This document shows, in pieces, positions 34,619 through 36,622 of a stretch of DNA of 36,622 bases. The stretch's first letter is position 1. Each line of letters begins with the position of its first letter. The notes under the pieces were generated by a model. It was not told the DNA's origin. It saw only the letters and a program-made list of their open reading frames with translations, and did not search any database. The DNA comes from Holosporales bacterium. Its GTDB lineage: Bacteria; Pseudomonadota; Alphaproteobacteria; RUG11792. The stretch is from assembly GCA_031268935.1 (NCBI GenBank), contig JAIRWL010000030.1, positions 1-36,622 on the forward strand, given 5' to 3'. Both the position numbers and the translations under genes were made by a program.

Positions 34619-36160
34619 ATGAGTAAAGACGAGAGAGTAGGCTCTGATCAGGAATTTAAGGGGCTACGATCGCTCATTTGGCCAATCCATGATTTTGAGT
34701 TGAAAAAATTTCTGCCGATGGGATTGATGATGTTGTGCATCTTGTTCATCTATACCCTCGTCAGGGATTTGAAAGATACGTTGATGGTGAGTTGTGCTAC
34801 CGGCGGCGGAGCCGAAACCCTCGGTTTCTTGAAGCTTTACGGTGTTACACCATCTGCAATCCTTTTTATGATCGTTTTCGTAAAATTGGCTAATGTTCTT
34901 GATCGAGAGAAACTGTTCTTCTGCATCGTTTCATTTTTTCTACTTTTCTTTGCTGTATTTGGATTTGTTTTATATCCGTTACGCGACATCTTACACCTAT
35001 CGCATGATTCGATAACATCTCTTCAAGCATCGATGCCGAGGCTACATTGGGTTTGGCCAGTTATTGGGAACTGGAGTTATGCCCTATTCTACATATTATC
35101 GGAGCTTTGGGGAAGCGTCGTCCTGACCGCTTTATTTTGGCAATTTGCTAATGAAATAACGAAGGTAGCAGAAGCAAAGAGGTTTTATAGTCTTTTTGGA
35201 TTTGTTGGTAATTTTGGTCTGCTTGCATCGGGTTCTGTTATCATCATTTGCGCCAATTTTGCAAAAAACAGTACGGGTATTGAAGGTATCGATGCCTTCG
35301 GAATCAATCTCAAGTACCAGATGGGGGCGGTCGTCTTGTTCGGAAGCATTTTACTCGGAATTTACCGATGGATGCAAAGGAACGTCCTGACCGATCCGAG
35401 ACTCTATAATCCTGGCGAGGGTACAAAAAAGAAGAGCAAACCCAAGCTCGGGTTGATGGAGAGTGCCAAGATGATTTTTACATCTCCTTACTTGCTCATG
35501 ATTGCAGCCCTTTTGATTGGATATGGAATCTCGATCAATTTGATTGAATGTGTCTGGAAAGGGCAAATCAAAATGCAATACCCAGATGCGAACGACTATA
35601 ACGCATTAATGGGAAAGCTTTCACTTACGACCGGATTACTTACGATATTCGTTATGCTGGTTGGAGCCAACATTTTGAGGCGTTTTTCGTGGAGAACTGC
35701 GGCGCTGATAACTCCCGTTTTCTTATTGGCGACGAGTATCATTTTCTTCGGGGTCGTTATGTATGAAAACTCGAATGGATTAGAATCAAATATCATGGGA
35801 GTAGCGGTTCTTTTGGTCGCCGTTATAGTAGGCCTGGTACAAAATGCATTTACTAAGGGAGTGAAATATTCTTTGTTCGATTCGACGACTCAGATGGCTT
35901 ATATCCCTCTAGATCAGGAGCAGAAGGTGAAGGGGCAGGCTGCGGTAGGAATCATTGCTGGTCGAGGAGGAAAGTCCGGAGGAGCCTTCATACAGTCTTC
36001 TTTACTATTGGCCGCGGGAGGGGGTGTGTCTCTTTCGAGTATGGTCGATATCCTGGGATCGATCCTATTTGTAGTCGTGATCCTTTGGATAATTTCAGTT
36101 TTCGGACTTAGTAAGAAGTTTGAAGTGCTGACAAAAGAAAGGGAATCCGAAAGTAAATGA
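34619..36160 (+). CDS. Nucleotide translocase (ATP/ADP transporter family)
   Basis: This is a Tlc/NTT-family carrier, used by intracellular bacteria and plastids to exchange host ATP for ADP or to import nucleotides. From ATG 34619 it has 513 residues with about 11-12 helices. Typical pieces are the start SLIWPIHDFELKKFLPMGLMMLCILFIYTLVRDLKDTLMVSCATGGGAETLGFLKLYGV (residues about 18-75), WSYALFYILSELWGSVVLTALFWQFANEI, and the YPDANDYNALMGKLSLTTG segment. ATG 34619 is preferred because a GGAG lies 10 bases upstream; a GTG at 34559 would add 20 unrelated residues. The gene is flanked by inverted repeats (34137-34290, 36257-36317). Substrate (ATP/ADP or other nucleotides) cannot be told by eye. 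Confidence 0.93.
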   Translation: MSKDERVGSDQEFKGLRSLIWPIHDFELKKFLPMGLMMLCILFIYTLVRDLKDTLMVSCATGGGAETLGFLKLYGVTPSAILFMIVFVKLANVLDREKLFFCIVSFFLLFFAVFGFVLYPLRDILHLSHDSITSLQASMPRLHWVWPVIGNWSYALFYILSELWGSVVLTALFWQFANEITKVAEAKRFYSLFGFVGNFGLLASGSVIIICANFAKNSTGIEGIDAFGINLKYQMGAVVLFGSILLGIYRWMQRNVLTDPRLYNPGEGTKKKSKPKLGLMESAKMIFTSPYLLMIAALLIGYGISINLIECVWKGQIKMQYPDANDYNALMGKLSLTTGLLTIFVMLVGANILRRFSWRTAALITPVFLLATSIIFFGVVMYENSNGLESNIMGVAVLLVAVIVGLVQNAFTKGVKYSLFDSTTQMAYIPLDQEQKVKGQAAVGIIAGRGGKSGGAFIQSSLLLAAGGGVSLSSMVDILGSILFVVVILWIISVFGLSKKFEVLTKERESESK

Positions 36161-36192
36161 AAATTACCCACGCCTAACGATAAGGATGGGCG

Positions 36193-36215
36193 AGGCGTGT
36201 GCCGCCTTTTTTTTT
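36193..36215 (+). terminator. Terminator of the nucleotide translocase gene
   Basis: AGGCG (36193-36197) and CGCCT (36203-36207) form a 5-bp stem with a 5-base loop, followed by nine T residues to 36215. Just upstream, CACGCCT and AGGCGTG offer a competing 7-bp pairing. Located 33 bases past the stop codon, this is a credible intrinsic terminator. Confidence 0.7.
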
Positions 36216-36256
36216 CATGCTGTACGATGAGCAAAAGTTAGGGTGAGTGCTGAGAT

Positions 36257-36317
36257 ATATCACCCGGGGGCGGGCCGCCCCACGCCCCCAGCACCGTGAA
36301 TCTCCTATTCGAAGGAA
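36257..36317. mobile_element. Right copy of the inverted palindromic repeat
   Basis: This 61-base stretch is the reverse complement of the left repeat (34137-34186 plus 34280-34290) without the 93-base insert. Its centre is an almost perfect palindrome, GGGGCGGGCCGCCCC (36266-36280). GGGTGA at 36241-36246 pairs with TCACCC at 36260-36265 at its inner edge. It sits 97 bases after the translocase stop and faces the left copy, so the translocase gene with its promoter is bracketed by the pair. Confidence 0.75.
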
Positions 36318-36329
36318 AAATCGGCCGAA

Positions 36330-36458
36330 TCAACGAAGAAAATTTTCACGGTTGGTGGCAGTCTCTTGACGATAGGCTTTGAACAATCCAGTAGACAGCA
36401 ATTCATAATCAACAAATACACCAGTCCCCGCACGTTGGTTCAATTTCTCATAGAGTGT
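36330..36458 (-). pseudogene. Possible gene remnant (42-codon C-terminal fragment)
   Basis: On the - strand, a 42-codon open frame without an ATG runs from an upstream stop codon (TAA, 36459-36461) to TGA at 36330-36332. The peptide includes LYEKLNQRAGTGVFVDYELL and ends TATNRENFLR, with ordinary protein composition that does not look like random translation. I recognise no family. It ends 12 bases outside the right repeat, so it may be the tail of a gene broken by the repeat. A TTG start (LNQRAG) is possible but unsupported. Confidence 0.3.
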
Positions 36459-36485
36459 TTACCTATGTATAAAGGTTTAATTGTA

Positions 36486-36514
36486 TTGACAAATTAATTC
36501 TCCTTGTTTACCCT
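36486..36514 (+). promoter_or_regulatory. Predicted promoter near the right edge
   Basis: A perfect TTGACA at 36486-36491 and TACCCT at 36509-36514 are 17 bases apart. A 5-bp hairpin CTCCC/GGGAG lies within 36535-36550, in the predicted leader, and the partial gene at 36569 follows. Confidence 0.5.
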
Positions 36515-36568
36515 GATCCTCTCAAGAATTCACCCCTCCCAGGCCGGGAGATATTTCAGGAGAGTCAA

Positions 36569-36622
36569 GTGTTTCAGAAGTTGACGGCTAGGGCTCGCGA
36601 CCGGAGTCTAAGAGCCATATTA
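36569..36622 (+). CDS. 5' end of an unidentified gene (partial)
   Basis: A strong AGGAGAG ribosome-binding site (36558-36564) lies 4-6 bases before GTG 36569, which opens a frame that runs off the window. The 18 visible residues start MFQKLTARARDRSLRAIL, a basic amphipathic stretch. No family can be named. A promoter (36486-36514) and a small hairpin precede it. Confidence 0.5.
   Translation, partial: MFQKLTARARDRSLRAIL

Noticed and set aside
34137-36317. Interpretation as an integron cassette with attC sites
   Set aside because: No integron integrase is visible; the nearby recombinase is an ordinary XerC/D type, and I could not find GTTRRRY core sites in the expected positions.
1-36622. 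CRISPR array or replication origin
   Set aside because: No regularly spaced direct repeats with unique spacers were seen, and there is no cluster of TTATCCACA-type DnaA boxes around dnaA.

Overview
This window looks like the chromosome of an obligately intracellular alphaproteobacterium, probably in or near the Holosporales/Rickettsiales. That placement is inferred from gene content, with no database search. It rests on a nucleotide (ATP/ADP-type) translocase at 34619-36160, an organophosphate:phosphate antiporter of the GlpT/UhpT type, a glycine-zipper lipoprotein resembling the rickettsial 17-kDa antigen, an alphaproteobacterial RpoB N-terminus, and AT-leaning DNA with several TTG/GTG starts. 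Genes are densely packed and mostly on the + strand.

Layout. 1-5435: the tail of a membrane protein, a family 4 uracil-DNA glycosylase (- strand), ispE, two lipoproteins, dnaA and an organophosphate antiporter. 5436-10563: a 246-base gap with a small dyad, then aroK-recR-obgE-murB-recJ, tightly packed. 10588-11835: tRNA-Phe with its own promoter directly upstream of pheS, without pheT. 11875-23496: the classical tRNA-Trp-secE-nusG-rplK-rplA-rplJ-rplL-rpoB-rpoC block, with a probable L1-binding leader before rplK, an L10-type leader (holding a 39-codon ORF) before rplJ, and a terminator/attenuator before rpoB. 23566-27149: an AI-2E family permease, psd, a DedA protein and pgk. 27180-30512 (- strand): a secreted Pro/Gly-rich repeat protein, radC and dprA. 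30631-34149: an exported choline-kinase-like pseudokinase overlapping a sodium:amino-acid symporter, then ndk and a XerC/D recombinase.

The most unusual region is 34137-36317. The translocase gene lies between two inverted copies of a GC-rich palindromic repeat that match at 49 of 50 positions in their outer block. The left copy supplies the last codons and the stop of xerD. It is also split by a 93-base insert that folds, with the flanking palindrome, into a four-way cloverleaf-like junction: a 12-bp outer stem and three hairpin arms. I propose a nested, possibly mobile or invertible palindromic element around the host-energy-import gene, which may also act as a terminator. The next most unusual are the exported pseudokinase at 30631 and the Pro/Gly-rich repeat protein at 27180.

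Together the genes describe a bacterium that imports host nucleotides, sugar phosphates and amino acids, yet keeps peptidoglycan (murB), isoprenoid (ispE) and phosphatidylethanolamine (psd) synthesis and a full replication, repair and recombination set (dnaA, recR, recJ, dprA, radC, UDG).
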